The notes under the pieces: generated by a model
What the model was told of the DNA's origin: nothing
Seen by the model: the letters and a program-made list of their open reading frames with translations, nothing else
The model's database searches: none
Part shown: in pieces, positions 1 through 12,379 of the stretch
Numbering within the stretch: position 1 is the stretch's first letter
How the letters are laid out: each line of letters begins with the position of its first letter
Origin: Saururus chinensis
Lineage: Eukaryota > Streptophyta > Magnoliopsida > Piperales > Saururaceae
Reading direction: 5' to 3'
Length of the DNA: 64,000 nucleotides
NCBI GenBank assembly: GCA_035235625.1
Contig: CP141143.1
Coordinates: forward strand, 47,995,160-48,059,159
Made by a program: the position numbers and the translations under genes

Positions 1-885
1 ATGTTTGTCAGTTAGAAGAGGTTCTGCCTGCCATCTCCAAACCTGAAAGGGAGTACGCCCTGAGAAAACGTGAAACTCCAAACGTCGCTACTTCCGGAAC
101 TGTAGGGGAGTGAGCTTATCTGACTGTCTAATTTAATATGATTTATCTGCATGCACATCTTAATTAGTAATATTAATATACTAATTATGATATATGATGT
201 GCTATGATCTGGTAGATTTTGATATATTCTGCTCCAATTTGCTATGGAATACTCTTTTTAATCTAATATTATCCGATTTGATCTAATATGATCTGATATG
301 GTCAAATGAAATCTGTTACTGTCTGATGTGATATGATATGATTCAATTTACAATGTTTTGTATTTTGCTCGCTTTGTGATAGAGAGATACGTGTGATTTT
401 AATAATATTATTCTCATAGAGTGAGATATGTATTTCCGCTGATTTATGAGCTTCCATTCGACTCTAATGTTTTATGAGATCTTTGTCCAATTCTAAATAA
501 TTTATTCAGATATATGAATATACGTATATTAATGTATATGATTTTCTGATGTGTGATGCATGTAATAGTCAACAGGCAGAACTATGTTCGGATCTGATCG
601 TATTGGAATGACGTCAAAGATGGTATTCAATATGTATGTAGGTAACCAATGGTACGATAACATTGGTCCAATCCAAATTAGTTATAAAATTAGGTTTGTT
701 CTAGCCTACGCACAACGAGGCATTAAAGCTCCGTAGTGCATAAGGGAAAGTTATGACTCTCACACATAGAGTTTGCCGCTCCTAGTCGGTCTCGGTTTTA
801 ATTTTTCTGTTAAATTTACTAAACTCCAATTCTGTTTTCCGAATAACCCCCGGTCCGGGTCGGGTTTCCGGGTCGGGGAGTTACA
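1..885 (+). repeat. 5' LTR of the LARD-like element, partial
   Basis: This aligns from base 1 with the sequence from about 12704 and ends in GGGGAGTTACA, the counterpart of GGGGTGTTACA at 13587. The first about 1.15 kb of this LTR, including its promoter, lies outside the window. It is AT-rich apart from the last 60 bases. Confidence 0.85.
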
Positions 886-903
886 AATTGTATCGGAGCT
901 TTG
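886..903 (+). other. Primer-binding site of the LARD-like element
   Basis: Directly after the LTR end, TTGTATCGGAGCT closely resembles TTGGTATCAGAGC, the initiator-methionine tRNA complement that most plant LTR elements use to prime reverse transcription. Confidence 0.75.
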
Positions 904-959
904 CTTTGTTTGCCAGAGAAATTATTTATAATATTTTGATGTTCCATTATGCTAACGAT

Positions 960-1835
960 CATTTTGATATGAAGTTTTCTTTCGGTAAGTGTTGTATCGG
1001 AGTTAATATAAACTTCAATTATGTTTTTGATGTTCGGCATGTGTGTTATCGGATTTAAGAAAAAAAAATTCTGATTGTGAATGTCGGTTTTGCATATGTG
1101 ATATCGGAATTAAGGAAAATTTCGATTGTGAAACATCTGTTCTCTATAAATGATATCGGATTTAATGTAAAATTTGATTATTAATTTTCTATTTTGTATG
1201 TGTGATATCATATTTTAGGACTCCAATTTTTTAAATTTATGTTTCGCATGTGTTATATCGGATTTAAGATGAATTCCGATTGTGAATTTTTGATTCTATA
1301 GGTGTTGCATTAGATTTAATACAAACTTCAATTTTATGACTTTTGATTTTGAATAAGAAATAATTTAAATTTCTGTCTTGCATGCGTTGCAAGTAATTGA
1401 TGATAACGTCGATTTTATGAATTTTTATTTCAAGTTAAAATTTTATTTATTTAAATTTTTGTCTAAATTTGTTTCATTATATTTTGATACGACAATCCAT
1501 TTTATAAATTTTATTCTTGAAATCTATAATGATTCAAAAATTTTGCTACGAATAAGCCGTATCAGGTTTTTCCTTATTTTAATTAAAAGTAATTTGGAAT
1601 TTCTATTCTACTTGTATCGTATCATATTGATATAATCTCCAATTTTATGAATTTCATTATTGAAACGGTTATTATTTAAAATTATTGTTCCAAATTTCGG
1701 TTTGATACGAATTCTGATTTTTTATAAGAATTAAATTGAGATTCTGTTTCAACTGTGTTATTGGATTTAATACAAATTCCGGGTTTGAACTTTTTGTTCG
1801 GTCTATATGACATCAGATTTAATACGAACTACAAT
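960..1835 (+). repeat. Degenerate ~52-bp tandem repeat in LARD interior
   Basis: The motif TGTGATATCGGATTTAA followed by AATTCCGATTGTGAATTT recurs. TATCGGA-like cores stand near 995, 1046, 1101, 1153, 1204, 1254 and 1304, a period of 50-55 bases, and decayed units continue to the solo LTR. It is very AT-rich and the one long frame in it (1378-1635) looks like a chance opening. Confidence 0.7.
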
Positions 1836-2192
1836 TGTAACGTCCGGGAATTTTCTAAATTTCTGAAGTCAATCACGGGAAATTAGAGTGTTGGACCCCT
1901 TGATCTTCTTATAGGAATAACTTTATCATAAATTGGAAGAGGTGGCTAAAGCATATATGGATGGAATATAGACGGAAAGAGCTTCAAAACGCCACCAAGA
2001 ACGCAAGAATCGGAGTCCAGATGAGGGAGATACGACTGCTCAAAGTTGAACATATCGTATAGGGTCCGTTTAGCCGATTTAAACGTGCAACTGAGCCGTT
2101 TAAATTGTTTTGTGGGCCTGATTATTTACTGTTCTGAAATTTGGTTTTTGGGGCCCAATTTCACATGGGATTATGAGCCCTAATCCCATGCA

Positions 2193-2200
2193 TATAAAAA
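2193..2200 (+). promoter_or_regulatory. TATA box of the family A solo LTR
   Basis: CATATAAAAAG lies about 360 bases from the LTR start and about 30 bases before a GATTTTTGATTGC stretch that could hold the transcription start. Equivalent but weaker TATATGCAT motifs sit at the same place in the copies near 9.19 kb and 16.29 kb. Confidence 0.55.
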
Positions 2201-2454
2201 GAATAAATTAGGCCTTTTTAGGGGGATTTTTGATTGCTAAGCGAATGGGAAAGAGGCGATGATGGAATTTTCCGGCGAGACTCCGGCGAAGCGTTGGCGG
2301 TGGTGGATCGACGACAACTTGGCCATTTGATATAGGATTTCAAGTCAAAGTTAGCAGAGATTTGTAAATTATAATATAAGTCATATTCGTAATTTAGATG
2401 AAAAGTGATTACAGAAATAACTGTTCATGCAGTTTTGTTTTGAGCCGTTTTTTT

Positions 2455-3000
2455 TTGTTTTACTGTTCAACTATCGGCGGCTGGCCACCAGTCGACTGCT
2501 AGTGCCTGGATTCATTACGGGAGAGGCGTGCTGGCCCTAGCTCTGGCTGCATTGACCCTTGCTCTGGTGAGGCCTTGGTAGCGGCGGCTTTGGCTGCCGG
2601 TCCGCAGGTCGTCGGTTCTGTTAAAAACAAATAAAATAAAATGAGAACTTGCGGCGGCGCAGCGCTGCCGCTGGCTGGAGGATAGACCAGGGCTACTGGA
2701 ATTGCCGAACTATGGTGATTCGGTCAAGCGCAGCCCATCGGCTGGGTTTTAAAAAAAAGGGACAGAGAAAGAAAGGGCGGCATTTTGGCCACCGGGCGGC
2801 GGCGGAACCGATGCAGTCGGTTCCGCCGGATGTCGGAAGTCTCAGAACACTTGGGCCACTAGAGGCCGAATGGCCTCTGGAAGGTCGCGGAGAAGGCGAC
2901 CCGCGATGCTGTTCGTCAGCTGTTGGACCGGGTCGGGTTTCCCAACCCGATTTGGTCCGGTCTAATTTGATAAAAAAAAAATTAACACCCATTGAACCGG
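2455..3000 (+). other. GC-rich variable segment inside the family A LTR
   Basis: This stretch is much richer in GC than the rest of the LTR and holds open frames on both strands (2649-3014 plus, 2693-2992 minus) with no recognisable domain. It ends at a GAACCGGGTCCGGTTCAA motif. The copies at 8.4-9.0, 15.4-16.1 and 49.8-50.2 kb carry different sequence at this place between conserved flanks. Confidence 0.5.
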
Positions 3001-5699
3001 GTCCGGTTCAATAGGGATTAGGTGTGGGAAAAATCCTAGAGAATTACTGTTAAACCTTGAGAGGGGTGGGAGTATTCTGACAAAGTTTCAGCTTATTTAA
3101 AAATCTCAGAGGTTATAAAATGACCTTTTTACCCTTGTTAGTTAATTATTGTACAATATTAACTTACTCGAGTTCGTGGCTTTGGTTCAGGGTCATGTGA
3201 ATGGATCTAAAAATTGGAAAATTTTTTAGTGAATGTTTAATGGGTAACCAAATTATAGGCCATACCTTTTGGTGAGTAAAAATCACAGTGAGTGGGTAAT
3301 TAACCTTTTTGCCACTAGATTTAATCGTAAACTGTTAAATAAACCTGGGTCGGTTCAAGGGGTTCACGATCCTGTCACACGCCAGGAAAATTACACAGAG
3401 TCCATGAAGTCAGGTAGTATGCTTGAGTTCAATTTTGGACCCATCACATGTCATAAGGCCTTAAACCAAATGACAAAAATACCCCTTTGAGTGGACCCGC
3501 CCACATTCGTGTGAATAGAAGCGTGAGTCGGTCTGAGAGTGGATCCTTGTGAGAGGTCATTGACTTAAATCAATAAAGGAGCAGTAAAATGATTAGAATG
3601 ACCCAAGGGAGGGTATCATACCCTAGGTGGTAAAATTACCCTAACGCCCTTAGGGGCAATATATTTTGTTTCTGTCAAAACGGATGACCTAGTGAATGAA
3701 GAGTTAGGGTACCCTATAAATGACTTCAAAAGGAAGGAACATGACTAGTAAGTGACATGAAGACCTTGTTGGGTCGCAATGTCATGAGAAATAAGGGGTA
3801 GAATCCTAATTCTCAGGTTTAAAGCATCATATTTTATGTGTTTGCAACCGAGTGCATGATTGACTAGAGTGTCATATATGTAACTCACAAGATGCGCTAG
3901 AGTTGTTTATACTCTTGGGCTTGAACTCGCTGAGCCCTAGCCCTACAAATGAGTGCAACAAGCCCTTATTCATTATTTATGCATTGGTATGAATGCACGT
4001 TATTTATGTTGATGTATGCTTTTATTATTGATGTTTTAAGTTATATCAGTAACTTAAGGTTAATAAAGACTAATCAAGAGATTTTTGTTGTCGTTGGATT
4101 GAGGGGAGAACACCTAATCAAGATAATGACTGAAATACCCTCTTTAGGGTTGGGACTAGTTCATGGAGTGAATGGGGCCCTGACATAGAATTTGACCTTG
4201 GTTAATGAACTGAGGGTGATTTTGGGATGTTCTCTGAGTCATAGCTCAGTGGATGAGATATTTATTGGGCCGATTCACAAGGTGAAGAGGACCCAAATTG
4301 TTGAGCGAATACTTGACTGGATGGAAATAATCTAGTCTAAGTTCAGATGTTTGGGATGAGTCAATGGTCATAAAGACCTGAGGCTTCTATGGATACATTA
4401 GTAATGTCTTATAAGACATTTTCTCCCAGAGTTGGGATGCTAGAGATTGCGATATGCTTCTTCATCGCCACGACGGTTTGGGTATTGACCATAGGGTCTT
4501 TACCGCGGGTCTCTTGCAGGTCTTCCTAGGACTATTTAGTACGTACGAAAAGCGGAGTTGTATGAGCATCATGGAAGGCTTGTGCTTCTTGCCAATCTAT
4601 GTCCATGAGCACAGTTGGGATCCTCTTCTCTAGATTTATGGCAGGCTATTGAGAGCCTTAGGGATTTGGGTCAAGCTGCTGTTAAGCAGTCTACTCTAAG
4701 GTTGGAGTACTTTGTTTGGGGATTTCTTGAGAGACAAGTCATCTCTGAGTTACAGATTTGATAGTATTAATTATCGAACAAGGGATGTGAGATAATTAAT
4801 AACATTGTTTGATATTGCTTGTTAATTGGACAAGTGGAACGGTTAAAGGACTTACTAAAATGTAGGTTGAAAATATCTAAGCATTGCATGTGTGATGCTA
4901 TGCTTCTTAGGATAGAGTAGTTTCTAGGCAGAACTACGTTTGGATCCGATCTTGTTGGAAACATTAGAGATGTTGTCTGATGAGTACGTAGGCAACTAAC
5001 ATCGGGTGATGTTGGCCCGATCCGAAAATATTAATAAAACCTTTTGTCCTTTGGAATCTCTTCTCCTAAAGGCGGGGAGGTTCCATTGTTGTTGTGGTTG
5101 TTGTTTGGTTTGCTTGATTGCAAATTCTTAAGGCGACGACAAGTGAGACCAAGGCAGGCGAGCAGAAGAGGTTTCTGTGTTTCTGCAACTCCAGTACATA
5201 AGTGTACCTTTAGCATGAGAGTCAACTTGTTATTTATTATCAAACGAGTGATGGACTTGTACTTTGATGGATGTGTTGTTCTTGTTGAATTTTGAGACGT
5301 ATAAATATTATATGATTTGATATTCGTATTTGTGAACCCCAATTATCATGACCTGGATATTTAATCAAAATGTTTGTGTTATATTTAAAGAAAAAAAATC
5401 TCGCTACTTACCGTTCATGCTATTTAAAAATGCTTTTAAAAATCCGGGTCGTGACAACAATGTTGTGAATTTTAATTGAGAGTGATTTGACATTTTTGTT
5501 CTAAATCAGTTGTATAGATTTGGACTCCGATTTTATAAATTCTAATTTATAATCTAGGAATGATTTGAAATTTTATTTTGTCCGTGTAGTGTCGGACCTA
5601 ATCTAAACTTTGAATTCCAATTTTGAATCAATCAAAAATATTTATTCTGAATATGTTACATGATTATTTTAGCAACTTCGATTTCAAATAGCCTGTCAA

Positions 5700-5945
5700 A
5701 TTTATTACTGTAGAATTACCAAGGAGTAGCCACCACACGCCCGTGGCATGAGAGATGAGGCACTTATGGAAGACTCCACGGTAATTCTACTGGTATATTG
5801 AAATAAAAATTGAAAATTTGAAAATTCAAAAGATGTATTTTGAAAGATAGTGGAATCACCTAGGAGAAACCACTAAACACCACGGTATGGGACGTGAGGT
5901 GTTGGTGGATAGCTCTACAGCGAATTCTGCTGATATTTTAACACA
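5700..5945 (+). repeat. Stem-loop repeat units 1 and 2 of the LARD interior
   Basis: Two ~85-base units lie about 139 bases apart. In unit 1 the arms GTAGAATTACC (5710-5720) and GGTAATTCTAC (5780-5790) are perfectly complementary, and the stem extends outward and inward (AAGGAGT with ACTCC) to about 20 imperfect pairs. Unit 2 (about 5848-5940) has the same plan with weaker pairing and a CACCAC...GTGGTG-like inner part. Units 3 and 4 lie beyond the inverted solo LTR. Bases 5462-5700 are AT-rich LARD interior with nothing else recognisable. Confidence 0.65.
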
Positions 5946-5950
5946 AGATT

Positions 5951-8900
5951 TGTCACAACCCGGATTTTTAAAAGTATTTTTAAATAGCACGAATGGTAAG
6001 TAGCGAGAAATTTTTCTTTTTCTTTCTTAAATACAAAACAAACCATTCGATTAAATATCCAGGTCATGATAACTGGGGTTCACAAATACAGATATCAAAT
6101 CATATGATATTTACACGTCTCAAAATTCATAAAGAACAAATCATCCATCTGAGTACAAGTCCGTCACCCGTCTGAAAATAAATAACAAGTTGACTCTCAC
6201 GCTAAAAGTTCACTTAGGTACCAGAGTTGCAGAAATGCAGAAACTTCTTCTTATGCTCGCTTGTCCTAGTCTCACTTGTCGTCGCCTGGAGAATCTGGAA
6301 CCAACCAAACGAAACAACAACACAACAATGGAACCTCTCTGCCCTCAACAGAAGAGCTTCCAAAGGACAAAATGTTTAATTAATATTTTTCGGATCGGGC
6401 CAACATCACCTGATGTTAGTTGCCTACATACTCATCAGACAACATCTCCAATGTTTTCAACAAGATCGGATCCAAACTTACTTCTGCCTAGAAACTACTC
6501 TATCCTAAGAAGCATAGCATCACACATGCAATACTTAAGTATTTTCAACCTACATTTTAGTAAGTCTTTTAACCATTCCAATTGTCTAATTAACAAGCAA
6601 TATCAAACAATGTTATTAATTATCTCACATCCCTTGTTCGATAATTAATACTATCAAATCTATAACTCAGAGATGACTCGCCCCTCGAGAAATCCCCAAA
6701 CAAAGTACTCCATTCTTGTAGTAGACTGCTTAACAACAGCTTGACCCAAATCCCCAGGGCTCTCAATAGCTTGCCACAAATCTGGAGAAGAGGATCCTAA
6801 TTGTGCTCATGGAAGCAGATTGGCGAGAAGCACAAGCCTTCCATGATGCTCATACAACTCCGCTTTTCGTACATACTAAATAGTCCTGGGAAGACCTGCG
6901 GGAGGCCCGCGGTAAAGACCCTCTGGTCAATACCCAAACCATCGTGGCGATGAAGAAGCATATTGCAATCTCCAACATTATCCATAGAAGCCTTAGGTCT
7001 TTATGACCATTGACTCTGCCAAACATCTGAACTTAGACTAGATTATTTTCATCCAGCCAAGTATCCATTCAACCATTTGGGTCCTTTTCACCTTGTGAAT
7101 CGACCTAATAAATAGCTCATCCACTGAGCTATGACTCAAAGAACTTCCCACAACCACCCTCGGTTCATTAACCAATGCCAAATTCCATGTCAGGGCCCCG
7201 TTCACTCCATGAACTAGTCCCAACCCTAAAGAGGGTATTTTAGTCGTTATCTTAATTAGATGTTCTCCTCTCAATCCAATGATAACCAAAATCTCTTGAT
7301 TATTCTTTATCAACCTAAAGTTACTGATATAACTTAAAACATCAATAATAAAAGCATACATCAACATAATCAACATAAATAACGTGCATTCATACCAATG
7401 CATAAATAATGAATAAGGGCCCACTGCACTCATTTGCAGGGCTAGGGCTCAGCGAGTTCAAGCCCAAGAGTGTAAACAACTTTAACACATCCCGCGAGTT
7501 ACATATAAAACACTCTAGTTGATCGGTGTACTCGATTGTAGACATGTGAAATACGCTGCTTTAAACATGAGAATTAGGGTTCTACCCCTTATTTCTTATG
7601 ACATTGCGACCCGACAAAGTCTTCGTGTCACTTACTGGTCATACTCCTTCCTTTGAAAGTCATTTATAGAGTACCCTAACTCTTGATTCAGAATATATTG
7701 CCCCTAAGGGCGTTAGGGTAATTTTACCACTTATGGTATGATACCCTCCATTGGGTTATTTTAGTCATTTTACTGCCCCTCTATTGATTTAAGTTATTGA
7801 CCTCTCACAAGGTTCCACTCTTAGACTGACTCACGCTTCCATTCACACGAATGTGGGTGGGTCCACTCTTAGGGGTATTTTTGTCATTAGATTTAAGGCC
7901 TTAATGATATCTAATGGGTCCAAAATGCAACGCAAGGGTACTACTAGCCTTAATGGACTCTGTGTAATTGTCCTGGCATGTGACAGGGTCGTGAACCCCT
8001 TGAACCGACCCAGGTTTTGACTAACGGTTTACTATAAACCCTAAGGGCAAAAGGGTCAATTAACCACTCACTGAAATTTTTATTCACTTATAGATTTGTC
8101 CTATAAATAGGTTACCCATTAAAATCACATTGAGAATTTTCCCAATTTTTAGATCAACTCATAGGCCCCTGAACCGAAGCCCCGAAATCAGGTAAATGGT
8201 TTTCACATGATGATTTAACTACCAAGGGTAAAAAGGTCATTTTACCATCTCTGGGATTTTTCCCATGTCTGAAACTTGGTCAAGACCCTCTTATCCCTCT
8301 CAAAGTCTACAGGTAATTTTTCTAAATTTTTTAGAACAAGTATAGCCCTTTTTGAACCGGACCCAGTTCGACCCCTTCTTTTAATTATTTTTTTTTACTG
8401 GCCTGGACTGAACCAGAAATAATTTCCCGGTTCCGAACTCCATTTTCTTCCTCAGGGAACTTGTAGGTCTCTGCTTTGTTTCCAGAACAGAGCTCTGAAA
8501 ATCCCTAAAATGGCTTGATTCCAGTTAACTCTTGCTTCTGGTTGTCTCGTGTAGCCTATCCATAGTTATCCCCTACTATGAATGGAACCATGATCCCATC
8601 TTAGAACTACAATACTCTTCCGTTAGAAAATTACAGTGAATTTACAAAAGATCGATATACAGCACAGTCCCATTCATACTTGCATTTATGCTCCATCAAA
8701 GATAAATCACAGGTCAAACTATACATACCAAATCGTCTACTATGGTTGCTGAATTACCTAAACTCTATTAGAGACTAACATGGTGCAGATTTCCTGAATA
8801 TAACACTCATTTAACATAGTCATGTTTAGTTTATTAATCAATGCTTAAAGAACTTAAACTATGTTTATTTGATTTTCAGCTACTGTAATTTAATGCTTCT

Positions 8901-9581
8901 GGACTAGTACTAACTTGTTCAACAAATTAGCATAAGAAGAACAATGATGGAGTAAATAGAACCTCTGACCTTCACTGCCGAAGATGAATAAAATAGATGC
9001 AGACGAAGGTAGTTGGGCAGTCGGTCGTTCACTTTCGATTCATTCAATAATACTTCATTGTACTGTGGCCAGGCTTCTCCTCCTCTTTCATCATCGAGAA
9101 TCACGTTCTCTCTTCTTTGTATCTTTCTTCATCAGTCCCTCCGACGGCTCCTCCTCCCCTCCTAACGGCCAAAATTTCTCTTACATATATGCATCTGATT
9201 AGGGCTACTAATCTAATAAGAAATTAGGCCAAAATCTCCTAAATTACATAACATAATTGGGCCCCAAAAATTAATTTTTCGGAATACTAATTGATCGGGC
9301 CCATATAGTGACTTAAACGGACAATTCGTGCGTCCAATTCGGGTAAACGGGCCCTGCACGATATGTTCAACTTTGAACAGTAGTATATCTCTCATCAGGA
9401 CTCCGATTTGCGCGTTCTTAGTGGTGTTTCAAAGCTCTTTCCGTCTATTTTCCATCCATATATGATTCAGCCACCACATACAATTGATGATCAAGTTATT
9501 CCCATGAGAAGATCAGGGAGTCCTACACCCTAATTTCCCCGTGTACGACTTTAGGAATTTAGAAAATTCCCGGAAGTTACA
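5951..9581 (-). mobile_element. Solo LTR of family A, minus orientation
   Basis: Reading the plus strand it begins TGTCACAACCCGGA and ends CCGGAAGTTACA, the reverse complement of the copy at 1836-5456, with similarity over nearly the whole length. It has its own 5-bp target duplication, AGATT, at 5946-5950 and 9582-9586, different from that of the other copy. The two are therefore separate insertions, not a duplication-inversion. The arms lie about 495 bases apart. By eye they are roughly 85-90 percent alike except in the variable segment (here about 8480-8990). A 131-codon minus-strand frame at 7038-7433 corresponds to the plus frame at 3949 in the other copy; no function is assigned. Confidence 0.88.
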
Positions 9582-9632
9582 AGATTTATTTCCCAAATGT
9601 CTATATTTTAAAAGTTGTTTTTAGAAAAAAAG

Positions 9633-9895
9633 TGGACCTACCTAGGAGGAACCACTAAATGCTCATGGTATGGGACACGTGGTATTAGTGGACCACTCTA
9701 GGGTTGAGTTTGCTGGTGGATTTAACATAGAAATTGAATTCAAATAATATGTGATTTGGAAGAATGATTTAAAGTTGTGAAGTTGTCTCGATGGCTAGTA
9801 TAATTACTATGGAGAAACCATAAAACGCCCTTGGTATGTACACAAGGGGCTAGAGGATTGCTCGAAGGCTGATTCTGCTAGTGTATTAAGATGAA
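9633..9895 (+). repeat. Stem-loop repeat units 3 and 4 of the LARD interior
   Basis: Two more copies of the ACCTAGGAG...AACCACTAAA...GGTATGGGAC unit found at 5.7-5.9 kb. With the solo LTR removed, the four units are spaced about 139, 149 and 159 bases apart. Pairing between the unit ends is weaker here than in unit 1. Confidence 0.55.
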
Positions 9896-11539
9896 TTTTG
9901 ATTTTGAGTCTAGTTTTGCTTGAAATGTTTGTTCTAAGTGTGATCTGAATAAGGAATATACGTTTTGATTTAAATGTGAAAAGTCTGTTTTCTATTAGAT
10001 GTTTTGATTTTTGATCGAGTGCCTCTGTGAAAAGAGTATGATTGATTTCTGATATGTTTTCTGTTCGATATTTTAATTTTTGAATGATTCCATGAAAAAA
10101 TTATGATTGACATCTTTTTCTAATAAAAATTTCTGATCTGATGTGTACAATGATATGCGAGTGCTTGCACTCTTTGGATACCCACTGAGAAAAATAATTG
10201 GTTCTAGCATGCGCATACAGGTGTGGAGCATCATGGGAAAGCTCCTATCCTTCTGAGCCCCTCGCTACCCCATGAGTGTCGGGGGGAACTCCATTCGGTA
10301 TCACGAATCTGGTTTTCTGTATCAAATTGTTTCTGAATGATTCTTTTCTAATAAACGATTTTCTAAAAAAGATTATAATCATATTCCTATATTTTTGCTT
10401 AGCATTATTTTAGATTTTAACTCAACCTATGGTGTGGGGGGTTTTAATTTAAATTCAAAATTTATGCTTATTAACCATATTTTCAGGAAAAATATCATAT
10501 TTGTGAAATAATTTACATGCACTACATCATGTTCTAAATAAGTGCACTTTCTAGGTAGTTTCGGGTTAAAACCTGAAATTATTAGTGAACACTTTGTCTG
10601 GATACCCACCGTGAAGTCGGTTCTGGCACACACATATAGGTGTGGAGCATCATGAGAAAGCTCATATCCTTCTGAGCCTTTTGCTACCCCATGAGTATCA
10701 GGGGGAACGCCGTTCGGTATCACGGCTCTATTCTGTTTATTCTATCTATTTTGTTTGTTTGTCCTGTCTGATATGTCTGTTCTTTTCTGATCCTGAAAAA
10801 TTATCTGATTTTGAAAATATTATTCAGATTTTGTTATCCGATATAAAATTATCAGATTTTGATTATGTGATTTATCAGATGATTTAATTCCGATAATTTC
10901 TAGATTGATCTGTCTGCTCTGCTATGATTTGCTCTGATTCAAAAAAATGACTTATCTGCTTTTAAAAGTCCATAATCGGATTCTGTATGATATGATTTAT
11001 CTGAATTTCAATTAGTCTAATTTTGTTTAAAGTATTTTATCCGATCATAAATTATTGGATTGTGTTTCTGAAGGGTTTTGGAATTGTGTTTATAGATTTC
11101 ATTAACCCTATTTTGCTACATTGTGTTTTTACTCCGAATAATGACCTATATGCTATAAAAATCATAATCCAAATTATGTTTTAAGTATTCTATCCGAATA
11201 TGAACTATCAGATTTTGTTTGTGAAGATTCTATCTGATCTAAAAATATAGGATTCTGTTAATGAATATGAAATCCAAAGTTTTCTCGGATTTTGTTTACA
11301 AGTGTTTAGTCCAAGTATAATCAAATTTTGTTTTGTGATATCCGAGTAGTTTAAACTACCAGATTATGTATTTCATCCGAATAGTTATCAGATTATGTTA
11401 TCACTTGATGGATTGTTCTTTTGATTGTTGTGTTCGATTGTAAATCAATTGTATTCATTATTATAGTTGCTCTCTGACTAAAGGTCAGATTTTATTTTGA
11501 AAAGTATTTTTGGGAGGATTGCAAGGACGCAATTCATTT
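9896..11539 (+). other. AT-rich 3' interior of the LARD with an internal duplication
   Basis: This stretch is non-coding and full of short recurring motifs such as TCAGATTTTG and TATCCGA. A ~135-base block at 10172-10308 (GGATACCCAC ... TTCGGTATCACG) recurs at 10593-10725 with about 80 percent identity by eye. Each block is more GC-rich than its surroundings. Open frames here look fortuitous. Confidence 0.6.
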
Positions 11540-11552
11540 AAGGGGGGAAGAA
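11540..11552 (+). other. Polypurine tract of the LARD-like element
   Basis: AAGGGGGGAAGAA stands immediately before the TGTGACACCCC start of the right LTR, as expected for the primer of plus-strand DNA synthesis. The same tract, reversed, lies at 16688-16704 beside another LTR. Confidence 0.85.
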
Positions 11553-12160
11553 TGTGACACCCCGTGTTCTGATCACGCTTAACCCAATAGGGTTAGGGGT
11601 AATTCTATAATTTTAATTAAGTTTTAAAGGGTTTCAGGCGATGAAATTCTCGTATCTTGTTAGAGCTCGAAGTAACGAGCACAACGAATCAAAGAACTTG
11701 CATAATGGAGGTCGGGAACGAAAGTTATGACCTCTTTAAGCGTGCCAAATGGGCGGGACCTACTATAAAAATTTGAAATAACCTACCCATTTGGGATCTA
11801 GTTTTGAAGCGCTCATCGATACAAGTCCATCGGTACCAAGAACGTGGAATTCCGACTTCAGGATAAGAAGTTATCGCATTTTGAAGTTGAAATTGTATTT
11901 GATTGAAATAATAATAAAATAATGAAGAAAGGACAAAATAGATGACATCAGCTAGCTGAGCCGAGCCGACTAGCCACAGATGCGCGGCAAGATCACCGCC
12001 ATCTGCGCAACGCAGGTCCCCTGCGATCGCGCACGTTGACGCTCACGTTACGCACGTGTCACGCACCGACCATTTCAGTAGCGCAATGATAATGCACCAT
12101 GTGGCATGAGCGTGTGCGTGCGTATTCCACATTCCTCCGTACACTCACATGCAATTCTCT

Positions 12161-12168
12161 TATAAATA
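12161..12168 (+). promoter_or_regulatory. TATA box in the LARD 3' LTR
   Basis: TATAAATA preceded by GCAATTCTCT, 609 bases into the LTR. Transcription would begin about 30 bases downstream. Confidence 0.6.
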
Positions 12169-12379
12169 CTCATTTCCATTCAAACTTCTGGAAGAGTTTC
12201 TAGAGTCGTTTTGAGTCCGTTTTCTTCCGTTAAAAAGGTGTTCTTAGCTAATTCGAGGGTGTTCTACACAATGGAAGTGTCCATTCCTCGAGTTAACCAT
12301 CTTAATAAGAGGGAAACAACCTGGTGCAAAAGGAGACTCTACCCTTTGTACTCTAGCCCCAAGGAAAGAGAAGTGGTCC

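Larger units (their letters stand above)
1836..5456 (+). mobile_element. Solo LTR, gypsy-type, ~3.6 kb (family A), plus orientation
   Basis: It begins TGTAACGTCCGGGA and ends TCCGGGTCGTGACA, imperfect inverted ends of the TG...CA type. It is flanked by the 5-bp direct repeat ACAAT at 1831-1835 and 5457-5461, the target duplication left by integrase. No internal retroelement sequence accompanies it, so it is a solo LTR made by recombination between the two LTRs of a full element. Orientation follows from a related LTR near 16.7 kb that keeps its polypurine tract. A TATA box lies about 360 bases in. At 3.6 kb it is a long LTR. A 79-codon frame near 3949-4188 is shared with the inverted copy but resembles no protein I know. 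Confidence 0.88.

Noticed and set aside
2649-3014. 121-codon GC-rich plus frame, with an overlapping minus frame
   Set aside because: Open on both strands through GC bias within an LTR variable segment; no recognisable domain.
3949-4188. Open frame shared by the two solo LTRs (also 7038-7433 minus)
   Set aside because: Similarity at the protein level simply follows DNA similarity of the LTR copies. It matches no known family and LTRs rarely encode proteins, so no gene is called.
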